From assembly GCA_032768795.1 (NCBI GenBank), contig CP136495.1:1986501-2050500 (forward strand): 64,000 nt of DNA, written 5' to 3'. Shown here in pieces: positions 32,825 through 45,258 of this stretch. Each line of letters opens with the position of its first letter. Position 1 is the first letter of the stretch. A program made the position numbers and the translations under genes. A model generated the notes under the pieces. The model had not been told where the DNA came from and made no database searches. It saw only the letters and a list, made by a program, of their open reading frames with translations. This stretch comes from Tremella fuciformis (lineage: Eukaryota; Basidiomycota; Tremellomycetes; Tremellales; Tremellaceae).

Positions 32825-34985
32825 ATGACAACAAACCTCAACGCTATCGCTGGTCCCTCGAGACACTCGACCATGACATCGCCAAAGATGGAGGCTGTGT
32901 CGCCAGACAGCAGCCTTGACGAAGTCAAAGAGGAGGCAGTCGAAGCGCCAGGGGCTGTCTCAAAGAGCGGTATGAGTGTCGGCGAGGACGGAGAGGTCGT
33001 CAAAATACCAGCCTTCCTCAACAAGCTCTTCACGTGGGTCCTCGACCCCGTACAAGAGCCCCATTAACGTGCAGGATGGTATCTGATCCAAAGACAGATG
33101 AACTCATCTACTGGTCACAATCAGGGGATAGCTTTTTCGGTCGGTGATCTTTCCCTCCTGCGGTGGAGACGCTGATCTCCAGTACCCAATCACGAGCGTT
33201 TCGGAAAGGAGCTTTTGCCGCGCTTCTTCAAGCATTCCAACTTTTCTAGCTTTGTGCGACAGCTGAACATGTGAGTGCCCATACCTAGTCTTGCCCGAAC
33301 ATAGCTGATAACTCAGGTACGGCTTCCGTACGTTCATTGGCGTCTCAGTGAAGCTTCTCTGACCGACAGACAAAGTGCCTCACCTCCAAGCAGGTGTCCT
33401 GAAGAACGATGCTCCCTCTGAGCTGTGGGAATTTGTCAATCCGCATTTCAGGCGCGGACAACAAGCTCTTCTCGCAAAGGTCACCCGAAAGAATAACCGT
33501 CCCCCACAACCCGCCGGTGCTGTCCAAGGCGTCACTCGACCGGCCGGGATGATCACTTCGGGTGGTCAGACATTTCCGGTGCACCTCATTACCGACGGTA
33601 CGACTGAAGGAGAAGTCACATCAGGCAGTCTCGTCGGTCCTCAGGGTCAGGTCCTGGATCTCAGCGCTATCACTTCCGGCATCGCAGCTATCCAGCGAAC
33701 GCAGGCGTCAATCGGAGCGGATCTCAAGGCGCTGCAGAGTTCCAATGAACTGTTGTGGAGAGAGGCGATGGAGCAGCGGGAGAAGCATCAAAAACACTCA
33801 GAGACGATCGATCTCATTGTCAATTTCCTGGAGAGGCTATTCGGCACAGAAGGACAAGGACTGGCCACATTGCGAGAAGCTCTGCGAAGAGGATTCAACA
33901 ATACATCTGGAGACGGAGGGGAGGGAGAATCACGTAAACGACGCAGGCTTGGGGTGGACCGCATGATCAGTGACGGACGTGATGGCCATGGGGACGACAG
34001 CGCTCAGGTCGTCGAACTACCCAGTGGTGAGTTTGCGTTCACAACTTGCGTGTATCCTGACGCTTCTGTAGTCGAGAGCTACGCAGTACCTCGCCTCACT
34101 AGAGCAAAGTCGAAACCCAACTCGAGCAATCCGCCATCGGCTGGCTCGGATTGGCCGTCGGCCTCGCAGCGATTCACCGCGTTGCCGGCTGACGACGAGC
34201 CGTCATCTCGATCTTCAACGACGACGCGAAGGACTACTCCTGGCGCAGATCAGATGCTCAGCGGGGCTCGTTTCTCCCCTCTTTCGGAAACTGACGAGTT
34301 CCGCCCGTCCTCCAACGCTGTCATGCAGTACCCAAGTGTCCCGCAGACCACATCTGTGCCCCCCCTCAGTCCCAACTCTACCGCTCAAGCTGCTGCCGCA
34401 TTCAACCTCGACCCCTCGTTGTTGCAAACGACTATCGGGTCCCTTTTGCAGTCACCGGCTGCCGCGCAAATGTTCCTCAACTCGCTGAACAATTCGGCTC
34501 AGGGACAGGCGCTTCAGACTCCCATCAAATCGCAACCGTCTACCGGCTTTACACCCCAACCACATCCTGATACGGCGGATCCTACAATGGCGCTGTTTTC
34601 GCCATTGCCCAACCAGGCGGCTCTTATTGCGAATCAAGATGCTTTGATGAAGCAGTATCAGAATGCGATGGGTGTCAATGACGACGTGGAGGGTCTACAG
34701 CAGAGCATCGATGAGCTTGTCAGGAGCATGGGCTTGGACATTCCCGCGGACCCCAATGCTGCTATCGATCCCAACATCGCCCCTGGGACGGTTCCGTTAC
34801 CTCAACAAGGCATTCCCGGATCGTCTCTCGCAGGGGCGCCGGCATCGGGCGGACAAGTGGGGGCAGATGGCTACTCGACCGGACCGGCTACTCTTGCAAA
34901 CGAGGCTGACTACGATGACATATCCCAGTTCCTCGCCGACCTCGAGAACAATGGCCCGATTGGCGGGTCGCACGAGAATCAGTGA
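32825..34985 (+). CDS. HSF1: Heat shock transcription factor
   Basis: Six exons (32825-33033, 33075-33139, 33183-33270, 33317-33327, 33370-34026, 34072-34985) give 647 residues. The HSF DNA-binding domain begins [16 protein letters not shown] and includes [19 protein letters not shown] and [13 protein letters not shown]. Exon 4 is an 11-nt microexon inside the recognition-helix region (MYGF). A heptad-rich oligomerisation segment follows ([19 protein letters not shown] to [10 protein letters not shown]), then a basic KRRRLG and a long Gln/Ser/Pro-rich activation region. The intron at 34027-34071 is 45 nt, keeps the frame and has full consensus signals, so retention would insert 15 residues. 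It binds heat-shock elements as a trimer in the nucleus and drives chaperone genes. Confidence 0.95.
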
Positions 34986-35063
34986 TAGACTACACAGGGT
35001 GTGTTGTCCAGATCATGCATGGTCATCTACGGTCTACTGTGTGCCCCTTATCGTTGCATCTCA

Positions 35064-36143
35064 TCACCACAGCTGGGGCGCCCCGCTCTTCTGAAGCACG
35101 TCTTTACCCGCAGCGGTCAAGAGGCTCATGTCCAGTCCGACAATCACGCCTTCGTATCCCTTGTCCAGCGCCTCTTTGGCCTGGTCTCCCGGTGCCCATG
35201 AAATAACAGGCACGCCCGCTTTCTTGCCAGCTTGGAAGATCCGCTCGACGCCATCGATGACCCGAGGGTCAGACTGAGGCAGCGACCCAAGAGAAAGAGC
35301 GAGGTCGTACTGCCCGATGAAGATGGCGTCTTATCATCAGCAGGGCGCTCGGATATGTGGCACATAAGAAGAAGACTGACCCAGCCCTTTGACGCTAACG
35401 ATTTCCTCGATGTTCTCCAGACCTTCTTTCGTCTCGATGATAGCGATGATCAGGGTCAAGTCGTTGGCATTGGCCCAGTACTCCTCTTGCGTGAGGGTCC
35501 GGCCGTGTATAAACCCAGGAAGGTGGTAGGCCTGGGTATGGAACGAGCCGCCCGATGTGCGTCCGCCGAGAGGGGGGTATTTGGCGCGATACACCACGTC
35601 TTCTGCTTGTTCCTACCATGTTAGCGGCCCGCCCTTGGTGGTTTCTTCTCGAAGAGTCTGTTCAAAGGAGGGGAGGACGCACCTTGGAGGACAGCAAGGG
35701 GATCATGATCCCGTGCGCGCCGGCGTCCAGCGCCACTCGGATCCCCCACGCTTCCGAGCCCATACCGGGACATCGGGCGATGGGCGATACGCCCAGTGCG
35801 GCGATGGCGTGGAAGGCGTCGTGCTGCGATGCCTCGTCGTAGTTGCCGTGCTCGGCGTCGGTCACGATGAACTGCGGTCAGCCCCTTCCTCACCTCTTAG
35901 GGGAACTCCTTCAACGGTCCCCTTGGAACCCCGCAGAGATTCACGGAGCGAAATTAGTCTGTGCCGAGGGCGGATGGTATGATGGGAAGCCAGACTCACG
36001 TCGAGGCCGTACCGCTTGAGACCTGCGAATGTGCGGATGAGACTGTGCCCCGGGGCTTTGCTGATCAGCCCAAAGGCCGGTCGGCCTTCATGCCACGCTT
36101 TGCGGATCTGGTTGGTACGTTGGGCGAGAGTAGGTTCTGACAT
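35064..36143 (-). CDS. HpcH/HpaI-family aldolase
   Basis: Four exons (36143-36000, 35871-35683, 35612-35381, 35329-35064) give 276 residues. Seen: FGLISKAPGHSLIRTFA, FIVTDAEHGNYD (the catalytic-base and metal region), SPIARCPG, GIMIPLLSSK, IIAIIETKEGLENIEEI (metal-binding Glu) and AIFIGQYDLALSLG. These are hallmarks of the class II pyruvate aldolases HpcH/HpaI (4-hydroxy-2-oxoheptanedioate aldolase and relatives). They cleave 4-hydroxy-2-oxo acids to pyruvate and an aldehyde, with a divalent metal. The natural substrate in fungi is unclear. It lies in tandem upstream of the TauD-like gene, with 396 bp between its start and that stop, which may suggest a shared catabolic role. Confidence 0.88.
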
Positions 36144-36539
36144 CTTGTCAACTTGTTTGATGTGGGCTGTGAGTACTAGGTGGGTCTACGAAGTCAGACA
36201 GCTATATAGCACGCGGAGGTAACGCCAGCTGGATGCAAGTGTGACTCTGTTCGTAGCACGTACATTGCCGACGATTGATCAGTATGGCTCATGAGCACGT
36301 CATCCTGGGCCATGCAAGGCGCTAGAGCTGTAGATTGCACAGAGACCTGAGCAGGTCAAATCGCAGAACAGGAGCACGAAAGAAGGAGGACACAGCGACA
36401 AAGGGTGAGTTGCACTTTTGGGAGAAGCTCCAGGGAAGGGATGTCTCAACTTTGCACTCTGCAACGACAAGACATAGACGATACATGCTCTGACAGAAAC
36501 AAGGCCCACTGACACACCATATCCGCTCCCTCCCTCACC

Positions 36540-38101
36540 TCACTTTGGCACGTCCGCCATCGCAGCAATACGCACGACGTGTCGACGCTCATCCCCCTTG
36601 AAGTCATAAGTGGCAGTATGGTTGACCACACGGCTGTCCATCAGCTCCCTGCCACGCTTGGCACTCAGCTCAGTCAGCTCACTTGTCCCATACGACGACC
36701 GTGCCAGGCTCGTACTTTGCGCGGGCCTGCATGTCGCCGCTCTTCGTAAGGACGTCGTTGAGGAAGTTGAAGAGGTAGTCGGACTCTTCCTGCTTGTACC
36801 CGTCGATCCGCACGGCATGGCCGCCGGTCTGGACCTGTATCGTCTTTTTGCCAGTGACGGGGTGAGTGCGGACTAGCCTGTCAGCTACTCCAACTTTGAC
36901 GCTGCAAAATGGGACACACTGAGAGGGCTTGTCCTTGTTTGCGGCGAGAAACGGACTGGTCCGCCGAGGCTGGCCGAGTGCTTCAGCATGTCCTCGTTGC
37001 TCTGCACCACGCGCAGTCCCTCGAGGCGCTTCTTGAACTCGTCTGAGAGCTATCTCGTCAGCGACACAGCTCTCGCTGATCATTCTCGGCAACCCACTCT
37101 GTCGTACGCCTCAGTGAGCGAGACAAAGAGCGTGTCGCCGCCCGAAGGAGGAGTCTCAAGGGCGAAGAAAAAGGTCATTCCTGGAGGCTGGACCTCGGCG
37201 GTGTGATCCTGGTGCCATCCGACCGAAGAGATCTTTGGAACCTGGTTAGGCTTGACATAGCGGCTGAACAATCAGACAGACACTTTCCACAGGGTAAGAG
37301 GCGCACGAGACGGTGCTGTCCTTGGGGTCGCGGTACACGACGTGCATCTCGGGATAGCCGACGGGATGGCCCTGAAAGTCAGCTACACCGCGACTGTATC
37401 ACAGCTGAACGAACCATGGTCTGTCTGTCAGCTTCGGTCCATCTGCTATAAGTGGGAGACTTACCGGGTGGACGTGCAGGCGACCGAAGTGGCGAACGAT
37501 CTCGAGCTGCCTCTCGGGGCCGATGTCCTATGATATCAGTACCCATACGAACACGACATTTGCTGCCCAAACTGACCTTGAAGTCCTGGTCGCGGCTGAT
37601 ATCTTGTCAGCTCTGCTCTTGACAACGTAGCTGACCTTTGACTCACAAGACGAGCAGTCCACGTTCAGCTGCGAGAAGAGCGAGGTCATCGAGACCTTCT
37701 TTGGTCAACTGGCTAAGTTGCACGCCCTGCCCGTCAATAATGACTTGCGACTCGCTGCTTCGCTACTTACCCAGATCTCCTCTCCCAGGGCAGGGGTGAG
37801 CTGGCGGTGATATGTCCCAGGAGTGAGCAAGTTGCGCTTGTCGGGCGTGGCGAAGAGGCCTCGGTCGACGAAGGGGACCTCTTTCCAGTCGGGGAACTTG
37901 GTCTTGCTCCATACTGGCAGGTAGCCGGGGTACTTGGGCCCCTTGAAGTCAGCACCACTACCAATATCGGATCCATTGACGACCCACATTCGGGTCTTGC
38001 GGGTCGTAACCTCCGAGGAGGGTCAGACGCGCATGGCGCTTGACGACCTCGGCGAGGTCAGAACTGGCGTTGGTGTCCACTACAGTGCTGGCTGTGGTCA
38101 T
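36540..38101 (-). CDS. TauD/TfdA-family 2OG-Fe(II) dioxygenase (sulfonate dioxygenase-like), copy 1
   Basis: Ten exons (38101-37988, 37941-37771, 37726-37647, 37595-37577, 37527-37465, 37371-37307, 37263-37098, 37049-36920, 36872-36683, 36633-36540) give 363 residues. Exon 4 is 19 nt. Seen: LLVFRDQDFKDIGPE, the Fe-binding HxD in SVGWHQDHTAEVQPP, ETPPSGGDTLFVS, RTHPVTGKKTIQV, the distal histidine in VVNHTATYDF and the 2OG-binding arginine in RRHVVR. Fungal members include Jlp1, which releases sulfite from alkylsulfonates; others act on taurine or herbicide-like substrates. The 5' end lies 384 bp from the Helitron insertion. A second family member sits at 49336-50742. Confidence 0.88.
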
Positions 38102-38484
38102 GGCGATTTTTGGTGACTATGCCTTGACAGAGGTGAAAGTACAGCTTTTGGAGGTACGTCGAGAAGAGAATCGTCTGGCTATGCCGAGATGTCTATGCTG
38201 AAAGTATGCTGCAGGTTTTGCAATCCTACTTGGCATTGGCCATGTCGCTGCTCACCGAACGATGATCACCACAAACGTATCGTCGCGTGCCAGAATAACG
38301 ACATTGCGTCAACAGCGACGGGCTCGGCCTCTTTGACAGTGCCAAGCGCATCAAGCATGATGAGATGGCGCCATCGCTCCGAGGGATCGCGCCAGCGGTC
38401 GAGCGATGAGTGCATATATGCTTAGATAAGATAAAGACACATGGAGAAGAGAATGTGAAACAGAAAACAGGCATTCTGACGTGA
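38102..38484. other. Upstream region of TauD copy 1, left host flank of the Helitron nest
   Basis: No gene recognised. The Helitron 3' terminus abuts at 38485. The host dinucleotide pair is A/T, as expected for Helitron target sites. Confidence 0.4.
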
Positions 38485-39169
38485 CTAGGTAGATCGTGCA
38501 GGAAAGTGCGCGATAGGGCGTAGCTCGTTATTTCAATTCTTTTTTAGCTCTGAATTTCTAATCAGGTATTCAAGTTATTGGTTCTCAGGCAATTTGGAAA
38601 ACCTAATGCAATTCCTTGTTCTTTGGTTCCGTTAGACATGGGGGGGTGGGACACCCCCCCAAGACCCCCCCTTGCGCCTAGCGGCGCAGCCATCGCAGCC
38701 CTTACGGGTCAAGCATCCGGCAAAGCCGGATGTACTGTAGAACATTGATTAGTTGCAAGCTAAAGCACTTCATCAAGAGATGCGCAAGTGCTTGTTGGGC
38801 ATGCTAGGCTGATCAGATGATCATAGGCATGCCAAGCTGGTCACAGGGGCTATGTCACAGCTGCCACCTGGCAAGCCTATTGCAGTCTTGTCAGACTTGC
38901 GCTATTGTAACCATTTTGGTGCAATGATAGGGCAGGGTATGGCAGTAGCTATGTAGGCGATTGGTTCTGCTACAGAGATCATTCCATGCATCAGCCTCAT
39001 GCATAGATCTTTATTCTCTGATGAAAGGCAATTTGGCAAGGACACAATGCATATTAGGATTGTGCTGATGAAACTAGGTAAATCGGCGGTGGCGCGTCGC
39101 CGATGGGGCGTAGCTCTGACTCCGGAAAATTTTGGACTTTTCATCTCTCATCTGTACATCTACATCAGA

Positions 39170-39705
39170 ATGGCTTTCCAGTCAGCTTTGTTCAAAAAAG
39201 CACTCAGGCAGCACCAGAGAGAGCAAAAAAAGCGACATCCCAACCCTCATGATGAGCACAAGCATTCCTGCTCTCAACAAAGCCGCCCACAGCCAGTCAG
39301 ACACTCTCCCTATCACCCACCCCAGCAACAATCCTACCTGCCTCCTGGGTCAGGCAAAGTCAATGGAGAGAAGAAGCCATGGGTGCCCAAAAGACCTGTT
39401 GTGAAGTCCTTGTGAGTCAGGCTCTCTCTTGGCATGACACAAAGCTGACTTGTAGCTTCAATGGTCCAGTCACCAATCCCCAGACCTTCAGATTGCCCTT
39501 GTGGAAAAGTAGGATGCTGGATTGGCTGAGGAAGATGAGAACACTCAGAGGAGGAGAAAGCCCACCTGGAACTCCTCTCTTCACTCCTCCCCCCACCCCT
39601 GAGCCTCCTACCTGGTCAGATCCCCCAACTCCTGCTGCTGATGATCCTGTGTGGGATGATTACAGACAGGAGATGGAGGCAGATAGAGGTAGTGTTAGTA
39701 GCTAG
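39170..39705 (+). CDS. Small spliced orphan gene carried by Helitron A
   Basis: Two exons (39170-39411, 39456-39705; intron 44 nt, GTGAGT to TTGTAG with CTGAC branch) give 163 residues. I recognise no family. The N-terminal half is basic and His/Gln/Pro-rich (KKRHPNPHDEHKHS). After the junction there is a folded-looking piece (FRLPLWKSRMLDWLRKMR), then a Pro-rich, acidic tail (TPPPTPEPPTWSDPPTP). It is opposite in strand to the helicase and converges on it with 131 bp between stops. It may be an accessory protein of this Helitron family or a captured host fragment. Confidence 0.5.
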
Positions 39706-39836
39706 AGAGAGCACAATGACATGCATACACCCCATGAACTTGAGATTCAGCTGATGCATCAAACACTCAGAGTCATGCTTGATCAACTTTTATTCAGTCT
39801 ACCTATGCATTGTCATTCATCTTTTTCTCTATACAT

Positions 39837-42800
39837 TTATTCTGTCATCTGAAGCATCTGACGTCTAGACGCATCCCTTGCTGCCAATACACGTCCTGAT
39901 ACTCCCCCCCTTCTACTCTCTGTGTTCAAGCTGTTCAATCTTGCCCAATCAAAGCCTGGCTTGAAAGCAAGGCCCTCCAGAGATCTTGCTCTTGAGATTG
40001 CCACAAATGTCAATCCCGTTGAGAAGTCGGCTGAACCAAGATCAATCACTGCCTTGTCCAGCGTCATACCCTGTGATTTGTGTATGGTGATAGCAAATGC
40101 AAGCTGCAGTGGCAGCTGGCGTCGAGAGCACCGCTGCCCGTTTGTTGTCTCCCATCTGGCTGTATGGGGCACAATGGGAACCAGTGGTATGTTGTCTGTG
40201 GTGTGCCAGGGTGTTGGTCCAGTGTAGGATGGGAAGGCGACCATGACCACAGAAGGAACAGATTGATGAGGAGGCTCAGATGGTGAGAGCCCAATCTGAT
40301 ATACTGTGCCCCTGGTGCCATTGACCAATCCCTGCTCGATCCAGAGGTTGCGAGAAAGCATGACTTGAGCACCAATCATGAGGAAGACAGCAGGAGCAAG
40401 CCCCTGTGCCTGTTCCTCTGAAGCCTGGGCTGCTCCTACCCCTGTGTGCTGAGCCAGAGAGCGCAGTACAGGCTGTCCAGAGCGAGCCAAAGTGTGTAGG
40501 TTGATCTCGGAGACACTCTGCTTTGTTGCACAAAGACATACAGCATCTTGAAAGGCCTGCTGAGATGCCGGGGAAAGGTTCCCCCAGAAGCGAGAGGACA
40601 GAAGGGTGTAGTCCTCCTGTTGAGGTGTCCCGGTGTGCAGGCGAGCAAGGGTTGCTTTGAAGGCAGTGGTGGTAGGGTCGGAGCCTTCCTGCCTCATAAC
40701 AGCATCAAGCTGAACGCTCTCAGTGAAAGCAAGGTAGATATCTCGGCCAATGTTGCTGAGCCTGCCTAGATAGGAGGTTTTTGTCGAGCGTGCAGTGTTG
40801 TACAGTGGAGTGTCTCCCACAGGGGGCAGTTGACCAAAGTCGCCAATGAGCAGGACAGACAGACCGGCAAAGGGCAAGTACGCTGTCGACGGAAAGATTT
40901 GACCAAGAGCAAGGTTGATTCTCCCCAAGGCCGCCCTTCCAACCATGCTTTTCTCATCAATGATGAGGTATCGTGTCCCATGCCACTCTTCCTGGAGGCT
41001 GGCAAGCTTTCCCTCTCCAAGCTTGTCATGACTTTCCTCTATTGAGCCTCCAAGACCAAGGGCAGCATGGTATGTTGAACCAGCAATGTTGAATGCCGCC
41101 ACACCCGTGGGGGCAAGCCGGCGGACAATGGGATTTGTGCTGAAGTCGAGATTGTTGTGCTGCCCAGATTGGAGCCCTTGAAGAGCTTGGGATATGGCGT
41201 CAATGAGGAAGGATTTGCCTGTTCCTGCTGTCCCATCGATGTTGAGGAGTATTTGAGGGACTGACTCTCCAGAGAGCAGACGGTTGGCATGGCGCAAGAC
41301 CTTGTCAAAGATGAGGCGCTGTGTGGTGTTGAGTAGTTGGGGATCGACAGTGTTGCGAGCTACAGAAGGCTGAGACTGCTTGGTCAGCTCACAGTATGCA
41401 GTGGATTGTAGGCCACTGCTCACCTTCTTGCGTTCGGTTTCTAAGTAGCTTGCCCTCTCTCCTATACCATCTGATCCCCACTCCCTCCCCACTGCTTCCC
41501 AATCGTGGGAAGTATCAATATCACGTGCTCCAAGCAGTGGCCCATTCCACCCATCTTCATCAAACTGAGGGCCCATTCCAGCCAGAACTTGCCAGTCATC
41601 AAGCTCGTGGTCATTGACTTCTTCACCCTCAGAAAACTCTGAGTCACTGTCGTTTTCATTGTCACCCTGTTGTTGACGGATGGGTCGCTTGGGCAATGTG
41701 TCTTGGTGCCCCTCTGGGTGGTCCTCAGTACAGCGAGAAAAAGCTTCTGTCCAGGATTCGTCATCAAGCTTGAGCTCTGAAGGGTGTCGATGAGGATGGT
41801 GGAGTAGTAACTTTGCCCGGCACCAGTTTTGGTGATCCTCAGACTGAGGGTCTGATGGATAATACAGCGGCCAGAGAATGATGATCTTTGGGTGCTTCCT
41901 TCGAGTGGCGTTGCGACCTTGTTTCCGGTAGAATTGAAACCATTCGTACAGGCTGATGCCCTCATGCTCTGGCTGGCGTGCCAAGTAGGCATCGTGCCAG
42001 TCTTGCTCCTCCACACCTTGGTCCAGTCCCTCATCTTCCTGCCTCTGCCTCAGGCGTCTCTGTCTCTTTTCCAGTATGCAGAGTGTGCCAAACTCTCGTG
42101 ATGCAGACATCATATGTCGACCAAAGAGCTGATGACAGACTTCCTGAGCACTGTAATCCCTCTCGGTGACAATGCGGCTGAGCATCTTCTGGAAGACAAT
42201 TCGTGAAGATGTTTCTTGCTCCAGGCGGGTTGAGATAGCCTGCATTATCTCGCCAAAGTTGTTGGATGGTTTTTCGCATTTTGAAGCATACTTGGAGATG
42301 TAGGAGGCAACTGCACGGGGATCTGTGCATGGACTGATGTCGGAGTTGGCTCGCCATCCCAGTGCAGTGACTGCATTGTAACTGTTGAGGTGGGTGTCGT
42401 TGCGTGGTGTGATGAGTTGCTTGTTTCTGTTGGGATTGACAACCAGTCGGAGTTCTGTCTCCAGCTCCTTGGGGAACTTGAAGCGACAGACAAGCGGACT
42501 GTTGGGAGGAGATCCTTTTGGGCGGCGAAGACAATAGGCAGTGCACCTCGTGTGCCTCTGGACACGGTTGAGCATCTGTGCCAGATCTTTGAAGCGAAAG
42601 ATGATTTCGTCGCTACTGTGGGCAGAGGGGTGCTTTGGATGAGGCGGAATGTCCTCTCCAGGATTGATGGTTGACACTCTGGTGGACCAGAAGTCAAGGA
42701 ATTCCTGGACACTGTCCGGATTGTTGATATCAAGGGTGTCTGGGGATGGCGCCCCCTTGAGCCAAACCAGTCCATGGACATGGCTGGAGCCTCGATTTTG

Positions 42801-45258
42801 CCATTCAAAGCGATACCACCAGTCCTCTATTCCAAGCAGGGGTTTGAGGACCTTGGCCAAGAACAGCTCAAATCTTCGATAGAACCAGCAAGCTGCAATT
42901 GCTGGGTTCTCATTGACGTTCTTGGCATTGATGCGTTGTCGATCAGGTTCGCTCATAGTTGGTAGCGCTTGGTCCGGCATGTGGACGTGGAGATCTGGCC
43001 ACTGAAGATCCGCAGCTGAGAATGTGATGAAAGCATGTGGAGTGCCCAGTTGACGGATCATTGCAGCAAGATTGCGACTCTGCTGTGCCCAGTAGGGTGG
43101 TGTTCCGGTTAAGGTGGCTGCTGATCGTCGCACTCGAGATGCCAGCTGCTTGGCTGGGTCGGACACCATGGCAGCAATGTCTGCAGCAGAGAGGGCTCGG
43201 TCCTCTTCATTCCGGCTGACATAGAAGCAGGAGAGCCGTTTTGCTCGCCACCTCATGATGCAGTTGAAGGCATAATAGCTGACTGTCAGCTTGGCTTAAT
43301 GCTGAGAGATGCACTCACCGGAATCGAGGGTGTTTTGCAAACCTTCCATCCTGATAGTAGAGCAGGTGACGGAAGTAGTCTGAATCACGTATTGTGGTAG
43401 GCCGTTGTTGATGCAGATCCCCCTGGCCGGTGGGGAAGAGGAAGGGGAAGGCCTTGGTGAGGAATGGGTTGCTGATGTCGTGCTCATTGATTGGAGTGGA
43501 ATGCAGCACAGGTCCAGTGAGGAGCAGGGGTGCTGGTGGTCCTCCATCCACCACCTGTTCCAGTGCTTCCCGGATCTCCTCCACAATATTGTTGCCTTCT
43601 CCAAGGTTTGGTATAGCCAGCTCTGGCAAGCTTGTCTCCTCTGCTGACTCCTGCTCAACTGGCCCAGTGTCAGGCTCAGGTGCGCTGTACTGCACCTCCT
43701 CCAAGTTGACAGACCGCAGCTGATGGAAGACAGAACCGTTTTCAGGAAGGGAATTGATTGCTTCCCAGTTGATCTCGACATTCTGAAAGGCTGGATGGAA
43801 GTGTTGTAGTGCTTGCAGGTTTGCGAGAATGCGTGACCGCTGGACTTGGAACTCTGGTCGGCGTGCAAAATCCTCTGAGGGATTGGCAGCGTTGGCGGGG
43901 GCTTGGGCATTTGTCGGCTTGATGATGAGAACATCAAGGTCGGTGACGGTGAGGGGAAGTCGAGAGAGGAATCTGCCACTGTCATGGGCATAGAGACAGG
44001 TGTGGCCTCCGTATTTGGTTTGTCCACCACCAACGCGCCATGTTTGAAGCAGCACATGGTAGGGAGAGAGGAGCATCTCTTCCACCTGTGAGGGCAAGTC
44101 AGGGACTGCTCTGCCAGCTGCACGGCACAGTTCCTGCAGAGAAGGACCTGTGAAGTCAGTCATGAGAAGCACATACAATCCTGGACACTGACCTGGATCC
44201 ATACAGTTGGCAGATGTCCATTTCTCCCCATCAATTTGACAACGTGAACATTTACCCTGTTGGACCTTGAGTCCAAACCATTTCTCATTGCAGTTCTCGC
44301 AAGTCTCCATCGTCTCAGCTGCCATTGCTGAGTGGAAGTCCCCAATACACCCAATGGCAGCTTCAGAGAGGCAGATGTCGTCAAGATCGTTGGGTGTTGC
44401 AGGAATGGGCAGGAAGGCATTGCCCAGCATGTCGACTGAGAGGGATGACTGAGTTGACTGTTGTCGACGATGATAGGCTGCTCTGGAGGATTCGCGACAG
44501 GTGCTGCAAGTCTTGAAGCGGCGAGAGGCTGTCCCTGCTTGGAGAAACTCGGAATGTTCTTTCCAGGTCTTGCACTTGAAGCAGCGTGACTGTCCAGCAT
44601 GGCGATCCAGGCGTGGTGGTGGGGCTGGTGGCTGTTCTGTGACTCGGTGTGCAGCACCTTGAGGCGGGCTGGGCGGAGTGGCGTAGGGCAGTTGAGGTGC
44701 ACGTCTGGTTCGTGTGGGGCGGCCAAGCTCTACAGGATGTAGATCCTGGTTGCGACGTGGTGTTGGTGAGGTGACCTCATGGCGCGGGCGTGGAAGACCT
44801 CTCTGTGTACCAGGCGTAGGCTGAGAGCCTGGGGTGACTGGTGGCAATGGCCGGGTTGTGCGAGTGGGTGTGCCTGGCGCTGATTGGGAGTGATGCTGCT
44901 CCAAGCAAGATTGGCATGTGTTGCGTGGGCGACCTCGATTGTCTCGAAATCGAGGAGTGGCAAAGGTGAAGCCACATTTGATGCACTCAGCATGACCATG
45001 CCGTGACCGGGGTGTTGCAAGTGGGACTGGCGGTTGTTTGCGACAGAAGGAGCATGTTTTGAAGAAGTCGCTGCTGCCCCGCCCTGAAGAAGCCTTCCGA
45101 AAGTGATCACCATTGAGAGTTGTGTGCTGACCCAAACAGCGTTGGCCTCGAGAGCAGTGCATTGCTGCAATATCTGGGACTTTCTGCATCAGTATGTGCA
45201 TGCATCGCTTGAAGGCAAAGCTCACATTGATGTTATGGACAAGCCAACACTTGATCAT
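39837..45258 (-). CDS. Helitron Rep/helicase transposase
   Basis: Two exons (45258-43319, 43278-39837; 40-nt intron) give 1793 residues from ATG 45258; ATG 45163 is an alternative start if an early intron is used. Cys-rich zinc-finger-like blocks lie near the N-terminus ([30 protein letters not shown]). The junction restores [17 protein letters not shown]. The rolling-circle Rep domain shows the HUH motif in [11 protein letters not shown] (about residue 813) and the tyrosine motif YISKYASK (about 976). The PIF1-type helicase has Walker [15 protein letters not shown] (about 1335), Walker [10 protein letters not shown], and a C-terminal [15 protein letters not shown] motif. No stop or frameshift is seen, so it could be active. 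Codon use is AT-richer than in host genes. Confidence 0.92.
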
